Positions 1 through 5,660 of a stretch of DNA of 6,324 nucleotides are shown piece after piece. The notes beneath the pieces were generated by a model. It saw only the letters and a list, made by a program, of their open reading frames with translations, was not told the origin of the DNA and did no database searches. The stretch's first letter is position 1. The number at the start of each line of letters is the position of its first letter. The stretch comes from an uncultured Clostridia bacterium (GTDB lineage Bacteria > Bacillota > Clostridia > Oscillospirales > Oscillospiraceae), in contig CAMWSZ010000185.1 in assembly GCA_947177005.1 (NCBI GenBank), positions 1 through 6,324 of the forward strand, given 5' to 3'. Position numbers and translations under genes: made by a program.

Positions 1-1
1 C

Positions 2-1036
2 GGGTATCTGCTGGCCTACGCGCAGAAACCCTCCCGCACCATTTTTGACTATTACGAGATCAATCTCGCCTATATTGCGAAAAACAGCATTAACAAATAT
101 GTCATAGGGACCGCCAACGGCCTCGCAGAGAGTGCTTTCCAGGTCAGGCAGCTCACCAACGCCTCGACCTCCATGGGCAATCCTTTCCTGGTCCCCACCA
201 GCCTGTCCGGCGGTTACATTCTCTGGACATCCGGCGATGAGACAATCAGCTACGCCTCTTATGACGCCAACGGACAGACCGGCACGGTCCAAACGGCCTC
301 CGGCAAACTGTCCGACTGCCAGCCCATTGCATACAACGGCAAGGTTGTCTGGTTCACCACCGAGGGAAGCGACTCTGTCGCCACCTTCTATACCCTGAAC
401 GCCTCCGGTGTGACTGCCACCAAGGCCAACGGCACCGCGTCCGCGCCCAGCACGCCCAGCAGCACCCCCGCGCCCGGCCCCTTCAAGGACGTGTCCGCCA
501 CCCACTGGGCTGCCGCTGATATTCAGACCTGCGTGGAGAAGGGCATGGTCAAGGGCTACGCGGACGGCACGTTCCGGCCCGGCAATTCCATTACCAACGC
601 GGAATTTATCTCTATGGCGGCCCCGATCTTTGTTTCACAGGCGTACATCGACAAAGCGGCGTCTGAATTGGGCAGCGGCGCGGCATGGTATCTGCCCGTG
701 ATGCACGCAGCAGATGCTATGTTCGGCAATTCGTCCATCGGCTGGGACCCCGCTGGTTGGCCTGCGGTGGCGAACAAACCCATTACACGCACTGACGCGG
801 CCATTATCGGCACGTACTGCTTCCAGAGCGAGGGCGGCCCGGAGCACCACGGGGAAGCGGAGCGCATGACTGACCTGCAACAGTTGGACGGGGATACCCG
901 TATGCTTATTGGCGACTGTCTTGCGCTGGGCGTGATGAACGGCTATCCGGATAATACCTTCCGCCCCAACGGGACGCTGACGCGCGCGGAGGCGTGTGCC
1001 ATTGTGAACCGGATGGCCCGCGTGTATAACAGTTAA
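2..1036 (+). CDS. SLH-domain surface protein, 3' part (5'-truncated by window edge)
   Basis: This is the C-terminal 344 residues of a wall-anchored exported protein. The frame is open from base 2 with no stop, so the ATG at 173 is an internal methionine and the real start lies outside the window. Residues about 1-140 carry short repeating strands such as GGYILWTSGDE and NGKVVWFTTEGSDS, which resemble beta-propeller blades. A Pro/Ser/Thr-rich linker follows at about 147-160. Three SLH repeats end the protein. The first (about 161-210) is canonical, starting FKDVSATHWAA and containing GYADGTFRPG and TNAE. The second (about 229-275) is diverged, with ITRTD. The third (about 290-340) contains GYPDNTFRPNG and TRAE. 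SLH repeats are known to bind secondary cell-wall polymers, with TRAE a key motif. The role of the N-terminal part is unknown. The gene converges on the yesL-like operon and shares a terminator with it. Confidence 0.93.
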   Translation, partial: GYLLAYAQKPSRTIFDYYEINLAYIAKNSINKYVIGTANGLAESAFQVRQLTNASTSMGNPFLVPTSLSGGYILWTSGDETISYASYDANGQTGTVQTASGKLSDCQPIAYNGKVVWFTTEGSDSVATFYTLNASGVTATKANGTASAPSTPSSTPAPGPFKDVSATHWAAADIQTCVEKGMVKGYADGTFRPGNSITNAEFISMAAPIFVSQAYIDKAASELGSGAAWYLPVMHAADAMFGNSSIGWDPAGWPAVANKPITRTDAAIIGTYCFQSEGGPEHHGEAERMTDLQQLDGDTRMLIGDCLALGVMNGYPDNTFRPNGTLTRAEACAIVNRMARVYNS

Positions 1037-1100
1037 GATCTCAGCCAGACCATTTCCTTCTGACAAAAGCGGCGCAGGGTATACGCCATATAAAAGCAGA

Positions 1101-1129
1101 AAAAGCGGAGGCTTACAGCCTCCGCTTTT
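1101..1129. terminator. Bidirectional intrinsic terminator
   Basis: AAAAGCGGAGGCT (1101-1113) is the exact reverse complement of AGCCTCCGCTTTT (1117-1129), leaving a 3-nt loop, TAC. The GC core is flanked by A on the left and T on the right, so a T-run follows the stem on either strand. It lies between two convergent genes: 64 bp after the SLH gene stop and only 6 bp past the stop of the minus-strand yesL-like gene. It is therefore well placed to end both transcripts. Confidence 0.9.
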
Positions 1130-1135
1130 CGCTTT

Positions 1136-1891
1136 TCAGGATTCCAACTCGCCGTACAGTTCCTCAATTTGAAACGAATCATCCATACGCTCATAGATCA
1201 GAAACTGTGACAGGAACACGATATACCACAGCCCCACAACCGGGAGCAGCAGCAGCGACCACGGCGCAAACAAAACGAAAACCGCCAGATATCCCAGCTG
1301 CAAAAGCCCTGCGCCCAGCACCCGCCAGAAATTCAGCAGACAGAACAGAGCAGCGTTACGCATCCGGACCGGCCATTTCTGCTCAAACAGCACCACCTGC
1401 GGCCAAAGCAGGGTATTGACGGTCAGGAGCAGCAGCAGGCCCAGCAGGTACACAAGCACCGCCGTCCAGCCGGGCGCACGCTCCGCCCACCAGAACAGCA
1501 TCCCCATAAAAACATACTGTCCCAGCAGCAGGCCCATAACCGCGCCCATGGCAATACTGCTTTTCCAGTTCTGCTTCCATGACCGCACATAGGCATCCCG
1601 CCAGGGCAGGTGGTCGTCCCGCAGGCCCCGGAGAACGGCGTCGTACATCCCCGCGAGAAACGGCCCCGCGATCATGCCGCCGGCGAGAGAGCAGGGATAC
1701 AGCACCAGCAGGCTTGATGTCCCGACCGCATAGAAAATCCCAAGGGCCAACGGCAGACAGCCGAGCAGCGTCAGCAGATTGACCTTCCACCACCGCCCAA
1801 ACCGCTCCGACAAAAGCTGCTGATACCGCGCAAAGCCGGTGGGCCTGCCGCCGCCGTGATAGATCTCATCGTCCCGTAAAAACAACGCCAT
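1136..1891 (-). CDS. yesL: YesL/DUF624-family integral membrane protein
   Basis: A 251-residue polytopic membrane protein. About six hydrophobic segments can be seen, near residues 36-56, 62-86, 111-135, 142-168, 188-209 and 211-233. The N-terminal RFGRWWKVNLLTLLGCLP, the PFLAGMYDAVLRGLRDDH segment and the WRDAYVRSWKQNWKSS loop match the style of the YesL (DUF624) family. Members are commonly found beside LplB/YtcP-type oligosaccharide transporters and their regulators, as in the Bacillus subtilis yes cluster; their biochemical role is not established. The start ATG (1889-1891) has a perfect AGGAGG (1897-1902) 5 nt upstream. It is the last gene of the four-gene minus-strand operon, 12 bp after the lipoprotein stop, and the terminator follows at once. 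The family call is by recognition of sequence style, supported by the permease genes nearby. Confidence 0.8.
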   Translation of the reverse strand: MALFLRDDEIYHGGGRPTGFARYQQLLSERFGRWWKVNLLTLLGCLPLALGIFYAVGTSSLLVLYPCSLAGGMIAGPFLAGMYDAVLRGLRDDHLPWRDAYVRSWKQNWKSSIAMGAVMGLLLGQYVFMGMLFWWAERAPGWTAVLVYLLGLLLLLTVNTLLWPQVVLFEQKWPVRMRNAALFCLLNFWRVLGAGLLQLGYLAVFVLFAPWSLLLLPVVGLWYIVFLSQFLIYERMDDSFQIEELYGELES

Positions 1892-1903
1892 AATGTCCTC
1901 CTT

Positions 1904-2494
1904 TTACGCCGCGTAGTGGCAGTTTTCCAGAAAACCCGCTAAAACCGTCTTTGCGTCTCCGTCATAGCTTTCCCGGCAGGACACTTCCGCGCTCACTGCG
2001 TAATTCCGGTACACCCCAAAGGCAGACGCACCATACGTATAGGGGTTTGTTTCGGAAGAAAACGTGTAGGTGATGACCGTAAATTCCTGACCGTTATAGG
2101 TCTCTGCCGAGGTTGTCCCAATATTGTACCGCTCGGACGCCATTTCTACCCACTCTGCCGCGCTTTCCTCCGCTCCCCCCGCCGACTTGGAACCGGCCAG
2201 CAGCAAATATACCTGCGCGTCATACAGGTCTGTGTCCTTTCCGTCCTCGTTGACATACGGTTCCGCTTCGCCGCTGGACCAGGTGGCGTAGTACATGCCG
2301 TTGGCCCCCAGCGTGTCATTGTTTTCCCGGCTGTCCAGACCCGCCGGGGTCTCTACGCCCACAATACCGCCTACCGTCACCCAGTTATCGTCCCACTCCG
2401 CGCCGTCCGCCGCCGCAACCGGGATGTTCTGTCCGCACCCGGCCAGACACAGGCCCATAGCTCCGGTCAACAGCAATGCCGCCAGTTTTTTCAT
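1904..2494 (-). CDS. Small secreted lipoprotein, function unknown
   Basis: A 196-residue protein with a clear lipoprotein signal: MKKLAALLLTG, a hydrophobic stretch, then the lipobox LAGC with the lipidated cysteine at residue 20. The mature part (about 176 residues) is acidic and rich in Tyr, Gly, Ser and Glu, with a charged patch EPYVNEDGKDTD near 78-89 and a C-terminal pair of cysteines (SCRES and ENCHYAA) that could form a disulfide. A possible PsbP/Mog1-like fold is only an impression. The ATG at 2492-2494 is chosen over a GTG 30 bp upstream because it sits 7 nt after AAGGAG (2502-2507), puts the signal peptide at the very N-terminus and gives an ATGA overlap with the upstream stop. It is expected on the outer face of the membrane. 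Its place between a membrane protein and a YesL-like protein suggests an accessory role in carbohydrate uptake or sensing, without direct proof. Confidence 0.85.
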   Translation of the reverse strand: MKKLAALLLTGAMGLCLAGCGQNIPVAAADGAEWDDNWVTVGGIVGVETPAGLDSRENNDTLGANGMYYATWSSGEAEPYVNEDGKDTDLYDAQVYLLLAGSKSAGGAEESAAEWVEMASERYNIGTTSAETYNGQEFTVITYTFSSETNPYTYGASAFGVYRNYAVSAEVSCRESYDGDAKTVLAGFLENCHYAA

Positions 2495-3207
2495 ACTTTC
2501 GCTCCTTCCGTAATCTTTTCCCACAGCGCCGCCCAGCCTTCAAGCTGTGGGACGCTTTTTTCTGTCCAAAAGCCGCGCCGGGCAATGTACAGTCGGGACA
2601 ACAATTCGCTGCTGCTGCCCGTTACCGTCTCACCCATCAGCGGGTAAGAAAAATCGCCCAGCTCCATCTGCGCCAGCACCGGACAATCCCCCCAAGCCAG
2701 ATACGTCCCCGCAGCGGAGTAGTCGCCTTCCTCCGGGAGCGTTCCGTCCAGCCGGCACAGAGAACGGTAAGACTTCTGAAACTGTTCCGGGTCCTCCAAC
2801 AGGAAAAAATAGCTCTCGCATTCCATGACGTCCGCCATCAGCCGTACCTCAGCCGCGGCCGCAGTGCCCGGTTCCACATCACTGTAAGAAGCGTACTGCG
2901 CCACCCGCGCCACGACTCTGCCGTCACCGTTCAAGTCCTCGCCCAGCGCGGCAAGCTCCGTTTCCAGAGCGGTCACGGCATCGTCCGGCAAGGCATTTTC
3001 GCCAACATAGGCGATCTGATAATCCGGCTTGATCTGGTGCAGGGCGTTCCATGCAATGCTGCACGGAATCGCCAGCAAAACCGCACCGGCTGCAACGTGC
3101 CATTTGTGGTAATGCCACCAGTTTTTCCGCTTCTCCTGCGGCGTCAGCTCCCGCTTTTCCTCCGGCTGTACGTCCCGGAATTTCCATTTCCAATACTCGC
3201 TGGCCAT
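2491..3207 (-). CDS. Single-pass membrane protein with extracytoplasmic domain, function unknown
   Basis: A 238-residue protein I cannot name. Residues 1-36 are charged and aromatic (EYWKWKFRDVQ, then KNWWHYHKWH), followed by one hydrophobic segment at about 37-55 (VAAGAVLLAIPCSIAWNAL). The basic N-terminus implies an inside start with residues 56-238 outside. The outer domain begins DYQIAYVGENALPDD and contains DLNGDGR (about 91-97), which resembles the calcium loop of EF-hand or dockerin modules, although only one copy is present. Further on are LMADVMECESYFFLLEDPEQF and a Trp-rich tail. Four cysteines (50, 130, 151, 175) are present, three of them outside. The ATG at 3205-3207 is preferred; a TTG 6 bp upstream would leave only 1 nt after the ribosome binding site. 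It is the second gene of the operon, 13 bp after the regulator, and overlaps the lipoprotein start by 4 bp. Co-expression with that lipoprotein suggests that they act together at the surface. Confidence 0.8.
   Translation of the reverse strand: MASEYWKWKFRDVQPEEKRELTPQEKRKNWWHYHKWHVAAGAVLLAIPCSIAWNALHQIKPDYQIAYVGENALPDDAVTALETELAALGEDLNGDGRVVARVAQYASYSDVEPGTAAAAEVRLMADVMECESYFFLLEDPEQFQKSYRSLCRLDGTLPEEGDYSAAGTYLAWGDCPVLAQMELGDFSYPLMGETVTGSSSELLSRLYIARRGFWTEKSVPQLEGWAALWEKITEGAKV
2502..2507 (-). promoter_or_regulatory. Ribosome binding site of the lipoprotein gene
   Basis: The minus strand reads AAGGAG, then 7 nt, then ATG (2494-2492). The site lies inside the end of the upstream coding region, and the start and stop codons overlap as ATGA. 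It decides the lipoprotein start and suggests translational coupling to the gene before it. Confidence 0.8.
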
Positions 3208-3214
3208 TTGCAAG

Positions 3215-3220
3215 CCTCCT
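3215..3220 (-). promoter_or_regulatory. Ribosome binding site directly after the lacI-type stop codon
   Basis: The minus strand reads TAA (stop of the regulator), immediately AGGAGG, then 7 nt, then ATG at 3207. The spacing is ideal for this ATG and impossible for the TTG at 3213, so it fixes the start of the membrane protein gene. The stop and binding site touch, which favours ribosome hand-over between the two genes. Confidence 0.8.
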
Positions 3221-4201
3221 TTATTCTCTTGTAGTCCCGCCGGGGGCGTAGGCGACAGGCAGGCAGATCAGGGAGGGCGCGTTTGCGCGGTCCTTATCCA
3301 GCAGCAGGTCCACACTGGTTTCCGCTATTTTTTGAACCGGCTGGACAATGGTGGAACAGTACAGGCTTTCGCCGCCAAACCGCCGGATGCCGTCAAAGCC
3401 AATAATCTGCACATCCTCCGGTACACGGATGCCCAGTTCCTGTAACATCTGTTGAATCCGCCATGCCAGCAGGTCGGTTGAGCAGAAAAAACCGTCAATG
3501 TCAATTTTGCCGCCTTTCATGTGCGAGCGGAAAAATTCCTTAAACTGCGCCAGATCCTCGCCATCCTTCAGACGAATTGCGTCATAGTGGATGTTTCTGG
3601 TCCGGCAGACCATCTCAAAGCCGTCGCCGCGCTTGTCCGTCTCGCTGGGATTGGCCGAACCAATGCGCAGAAATGCCAGCCGTTGACAGCCCAGCTCCAG
3701 CAGCTTTTCCGCCGCTATACGGCCTCCGCTGTAGTTGTCGGAAGCCACGCAGGGGACGTCTGCGGCAAAACTGCGGTCTATGCTGACAAAGGGCAGGTCA
3801 TCGTCGATTTGAAGGGGGTTGTAGGTCAGGCCGATGATTCCGTCCACACGGTTTTGCCGCACCATTTTCACGCACAGCTGCTCCATATCCGGCCGGGAGG
3901 CGGTGACATATAACAGCATCCTGTGATCCCTCTGGGCCAGAGCGGTGCAGAGATGCTGTGCAAGAGCCGCAAAAAAGGGATGATCTACGCCGGGCAGAAT
4001 CACTGCTACTGTATATGTTTTGCTGGCGCGCAGCCCGCGTGCGTACTGGTTGACCTGATATCCCAGCTTCTGCGCCGCGGTTTCCACCTTGATCCGGTAG
4101 CTTTCCCCAACCGTTATTCCGTTAAAAACCTTTGACACGGTTCCTAAAGCCACTCCCGCCTCCCGGGCAACGTCCTTCATCGTTGGCGCGTTGGTCTTCA
4201 T
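3221..4201 (-). CDS. LacI/GalR-family transcriptional regulator
   Basis: A 326-residue cytoplasmic DNA-binding regulator, of normal length for the family. The N-terminal helix-turn-helix is clear: TMKDVAREAGVALGTVSKVFNG at residues 7-28, with TVSKVFN as the recognition helix, followed by the hinge region YARGLRASKT (about 53-62). From about residue 63 comes a periplasmic-binding-protein-like effector domain, seen in TVAVILPGVDHPFFA, VDGIIGL, ASDNYSGGRIAAEKLLELG and VPEDVQIIGFDGIRRFGG. Such regulators usually bind CG-centred palindromes and are released by a sugar or sugar phosphate; the effector cannot be read from sequence. The start is supported by a purine-rich AGAGGGGAG 6 nt before the ATG. 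It heads the minus-strand operon and is divergent from the permease genes, which are its likely targets. Several operator-like sites lie between them. Confidence 0.95.
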   Translation of the reverse strand: MKTNAPTMKDVAREAGVALGTVSKVFNGITVGESYRIKVETAAQKLGYQVNQYARGLRASKTYTVAVILPGVDHPFFAALAQHLCTALAQRDHRMLLYVTASRPDMEQLCVKMVRQNRVDGIIGLTYNPLQIDDDLPFVSIDRSFAADVPCVASDNYSGGRIAAEKLLELGCQRLAFLRIGSANPSETDKRGDGFEMVCRTRNIHYDAIRLKDGEDLAQFKEFFRSHMKGGKIDIDGFFCSTDLLAWRIQQMLQELGIRVPEDVQIIGFDGIRRFGGESLYCSTIVQPVQKIAETSVDLLLDKDRANAPSLICLPVAYAPGGTTRE

Positions 4202-4219
4202 ATGGTTCTCCCCTCTTTC

Positions 4220-4231
4220 TGAAACATTTCA
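4220..4231. promoter_or_regulatory. Candidate autoregulatory operator upstream of lacI-type gene
   Basis: TGAAACATTTCA is a 12-bp palindrome with 5-bp arms (TGAAA and TTTCA) and only the central CA breaking symmetry. It resembles a LacI-family operator with the usual central CG changed. It lies between the predicted transcription start and the start codon of the regulator gene, where binding would block its own transcription. A chance palindrome in AT-rich DNA is possible. Confidence 0.35.
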
Positions 4232-4273
4232 TATATAATTGCAAAAATTGGATGTTCTTTTTACTGCAACTCT

Positions 4274-4303
4274 ATCATATCAGAAAACAGGATGTTTTGT
4301 AAA
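4274..4303 (-). promoter_or_regulatory. Candidate sigma-A promoter of the lacI-type operon
   Basis: On the minus strand, TTTACA (4303-4298) is followed by an 18-bp spacer and TATGAT (4279-4274). This predicts a transcript starting near 4267 with a leader of about 65 nt. Other AT-rich stretches, such as TTATAT near 4237, could serve instead, but no good -35 box fits them. Confidence 0.45.
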
Positions 4304-4323
4304 GCTTTATTTCATGAAAATTC

Positions 4324-4338
4324 AGTGAAACGCTACAT
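4324..4338. promoter_or_regulatory. Weak third operator-like site
   Basis: AGTGAAACGCTACAT matches each of the two stronger sites at 10 of 15 positions, keeping GTGAA, the central CG, and T and A positions in the right arm. It lies about 20 bp upstream of the regulator's -35 box. Its dyad symmetry is modest, so it may be a low-affinity or chance copy. Confidence 0.3.
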
Positions 4339-4425
4339 TTTCGTCGGTATTTACAAATCCGCCCCGCTCCGTTTATACAAATCATAAAAAACGTTATATT
4401 ACGGCAAAAACAGCCGTTAAAGTTC

Positions 4426-4454
4426 TTGACAAGTTGTTCATGGTTTGGTAATAT
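4426..4454 (+). promoter_or_regulatory. Strong sigma-A promoter of the permease operon
   Basis: A perfect -35 box TTGACA (4426-4431), a 17-bp spacer, and -10 box TAATAT (4449-4454) preceded by TGG, which makes an extended -10. Transcription is predicted to start near 4461. This is the best promoter in the window. The operator-like site at 4466-4480 starts about 5 bp downstream of that point, consistent with repression by the divergent LacI-family protein. Confidence 0.8.
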
Positions 4455-4465
4455 ATAAACAGTTC

Positions 4466-4480
4466 GTATAACGATTCACA
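4466..4480. promoter_or_regulatory. Candidate LacI-family operator O1
   Basis: Read on the minus strand this site is TGTGAATCGTTATAC, an imperfect dyad centred on CG (4472-4473). Thirteen of 15 positions are identical to the site at 4523-4537, which lies in the opposite orientation. It is just downstream of the predicted permease transcription start, a standard place for a repressor roadblock. Confidence 0.55.
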
Positions 4481-4521
4481 TTTATAGAAAAGAAATGCTG
4501 TGATTTTTGGTAATAATCATT

Positions 4522-4550
4522 TTGTGAATCGTTGCACTTGCGCATAAAAT
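4522..4550 (+). promoter_or_regulatory. Possible second permease promoter
   Basis: TTGTGA (4522-4527), a 17-bp spacer and TAAAAT (4545-4550) form a weaker promoter-like pair that would start transcripts near 4557. The -35 box overlaps the second operator-like site, which would give that site a direct role. The -35 box matches the consensus at only four of six positions. Confidence 0.3.
4523..4537. promoter_or_regulatory. Candidate LacI-family operator O2
   Basis: TGTGAATCGTTGCAC is an imperfect dyad centred on CG (4530-4531), with outer arms GTG and CAC. It repeats the 4466-4480 site in inverted orientation, the two centres being 58 bp apart. Repetition plus a CG centre is what a LacI-family target looks like. 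The same bases could also pair as RNA, since both copies lie in the predicted leader. Confidence 0.55.
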
Positions 4551-4638
4551 CGGGCATTCTGGCAAAATCCGCCCGGAAATAGAGGGGGTGTGCGGCGCAA
4601 AGCAAAAATACCGTTTCATCATTGTAAATACGTGTTTT

Positions 4639-4649
4639 AAGGAAGTGAG
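4639..4649 (+). promoter_or_regulatory. Ribosome binding site of the first permease gene
   Basis: AAGGAAGTGAG is a long match to the ideal AAGGAGGTGA with a single change in ten bases. It ends 5 nt before the ATG at 4655, while its GGAAG core lies 9 nt from it. This supports 4655 as the true start, despite the unusual N-terminal extension of the protein. Confidence 0.8.
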
Positions 4650-4654
4650 TCTCA

Positions 4655-5644
4655 ATGAAGAAAAGCGGAAATCAAACATCTGTAATGGACCCTGGCCTCG
4701 GTCAGGGCGGCCGCATTTCGGCGGCAGGCTCTGCCGCTCTGTCACGGGGGCCCAAGCCCCTGGGACAAAGAATCATGGAAAACTGGCAGCTTTACGCGCT
4801 GCTGCTGATCCCGGTAGCCCTGACGGTGATCTACAAGTACATTCCCATGTACGGCATCCAGATCGCCTTCCGCGACTTTGACCCGGCACTGGGCTTCACC
4901 CGGAGCCCCTGGGTAGGTATGGACTGGTTTACCCGGTTCTTCAAAGCCCCCACCTTCAGCCGTATGATTAAGAACACCATTCTGATCAGCTTTTACGGCC
5001 TGCTGTGGAGTTTCCCCATTCCTATTATCCTGTCCCTGATTATCAATCAAGTCCGTTTCGCAAAGTTCAAGCGGGTGGTGCAGACCGTCCTCTATGCGCC
5101 CCACTTCATCTCCGTCATGGTTATCTGCGGTATGATTAAAATTTTTCTCAGTCCCTCGGGCGGCCTGCTGAACCTGATCCTCGGCACCCAGATCGACTTC
5201 CTGACCCAATCGGAAGCGTTCCGGACCATTTACATCGCCTCCGGAATCTGGCAGGACGCAGGCTGGGGCTGCATCATCTACTTAGCCACCCTGGCCAACG
5301 TGGACCCCGGCCTCTATGAAGCGGCAAAAATGGACGGTGCGTCCGTGTTCCAGCGCATCCTCAACATTGATATTCCAGAGCTGCTCCCCATGGTCATTCT
5401 GAACCTCATTATGGCCGCGGGCGGCATCATGAACGTGGGCTTCGAGAAGGTCTGGCTGCTCCAGACCGATTTGAACAAAGCCACATCCGACGTTATTGCC
5501 GTGTATGTGTACCAGCAGGGTATCGTGGACGCCAAGTACAGCTATTCCACCGCTGTGGGCCTGTTCAATACGGCGGTCAACATTGTACTGCTGATTATCG
5601 TCAACAAGATCGCGTCCAAGGCTTCGGACGTTGAGTTTGTGTAA
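4655..5644 (+). CDS. lplB: Carbohydrate ABC transporter permease, LplB type
   Basis: A 329-residue inner-membrane subunit of an oligosaccharide importer. Hydrophobic segments lie near residues 46-65, 106-130, 142-165, 190-212, 243-263 and 297-318. The cytoplasmic loop at about 222-241 has the permease signature EAAKMDGASVFQRILNIDIP, which docks on the ATPase. Other LplB-like hallmarks are WQLYALLLIPV, YIPMYGIQIAFRDF and YAPHFISVMVICGMI. The substrate is probably a plant- or host-derived oligosaccharide but cannot be read from the permease. Residues about 5-40 form a Gly/Ala/Ser/Pro-rich extension ahead of the first helix that is longer than I expect for the family. Its DNA is much more GC-rich than the leader. 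The gene is the first of the plus-strand operon under the promoter at 4426-4454 and lies 16 bp before the second permease. No ATPase is present in the window; members of this class often share a genome-wide one such as MsmX. Confidence 0.93.
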   Translation: MKKSGNQTSVMDPGLGQGGRISAAGSAALSRGPKPLGQRIMENWQLYALLLIPVALTVIYKYIPMYGIQIAFRDFDPALGFTRSPWVGMDWFTRFFKAPTFSRMIKNTILISFYGLLWSFPIPIILSLIINQVRFAKFKRVVQTVLYAPHFISVMVICGMIKIFLSPSGGLLNLILGTQIDFLTQSEAFRTIYIASGIWQDAGWGCIIYLATLANVDPGLYEAAKMDGASVFQRILNIDIPELLPMVILNLIMAAGGIMNVGFEKVWLLQTDLNKATSDVIAVYVYQQGIVDAKYSYSTAVGLFNTAVNIVLLIIVNKIASKASDVEFV

Positions 5645-5660
5645 GGAGGGGGAGTCAAAA

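Larger units (their letters stand above)
4202..4654. other. Divergent regulatory region between lacI-type and permease operons
   Basis: This 453-bp gap is distinctly richer in A and T than the genes on either side and holds no convincing gene. It contains a minus-strand promoter, a plus-strand promoter with a second weaker candidate, and three related operator-like sites plus one TGAAA/TTTCA palindrome. There is also a perfect 10-bp palindrome, TTTCATGAAA (4310-4319), of unknown meaning. The predicted permease leader is long, about 190 nt from 4461 to the ATG at 4655. I recognise no known riboswitch or T-box in it, but could not fold it. Confidence 0.7.

Noticed and set aside
635..1066. 143-residue open frame on the minus strand over the SLH gene
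   Set aside because: It is antisense to a clear SLH coding region, has no recognisable domain, and is explained by GC-rich codon bias.
2476..3234. 252-residue plus-strand open frame opposite the membrane protein gene
   Set aside because: It is antisense to a gene with a strong ribosome binding site and coupled neighbours. The predicted protein is Arg/Gln/Pro-rich with no domain.
4250..4296. Direct repeat GGATGTT at 4250-4256 and 4290-4296
   Set aside because: Seven bases in an AT-rich region is short enough to be chance, and no further flanking similarity or palindrome supports it.
4551..4575. CGGGC...GCCCG inverted repeat as a leader terminator or riboswitch
   Set aside because: The stem is only 5 bp with a 15-nt loop and no T-run follows, so it does not qualify as a terminator, and no known riboswitch pattern was seen.
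4482..4745. 87-residue minus-strand open frame in the divergent region
   Set aside because: It crosses the permease leader, ribosome binding site and start codon on the wrong strand, and shows no protein family or promoter of its own.
4588..4881. 97-residue plus-strand open frame overlapping the start of lplB in another frame
   Set aside because: It lacks a good ribosome binding site, and its C-terminal half merely reads the permease gene out of frame.
4742..5209. 155-residue minus-strand open frame inside the LplB-type gene
   Set aside because: Composition is rich in His, Asp, Gln and Gly, typical of the reverse strand of a membrane-protein gene, and the sense strand is a certain permease.
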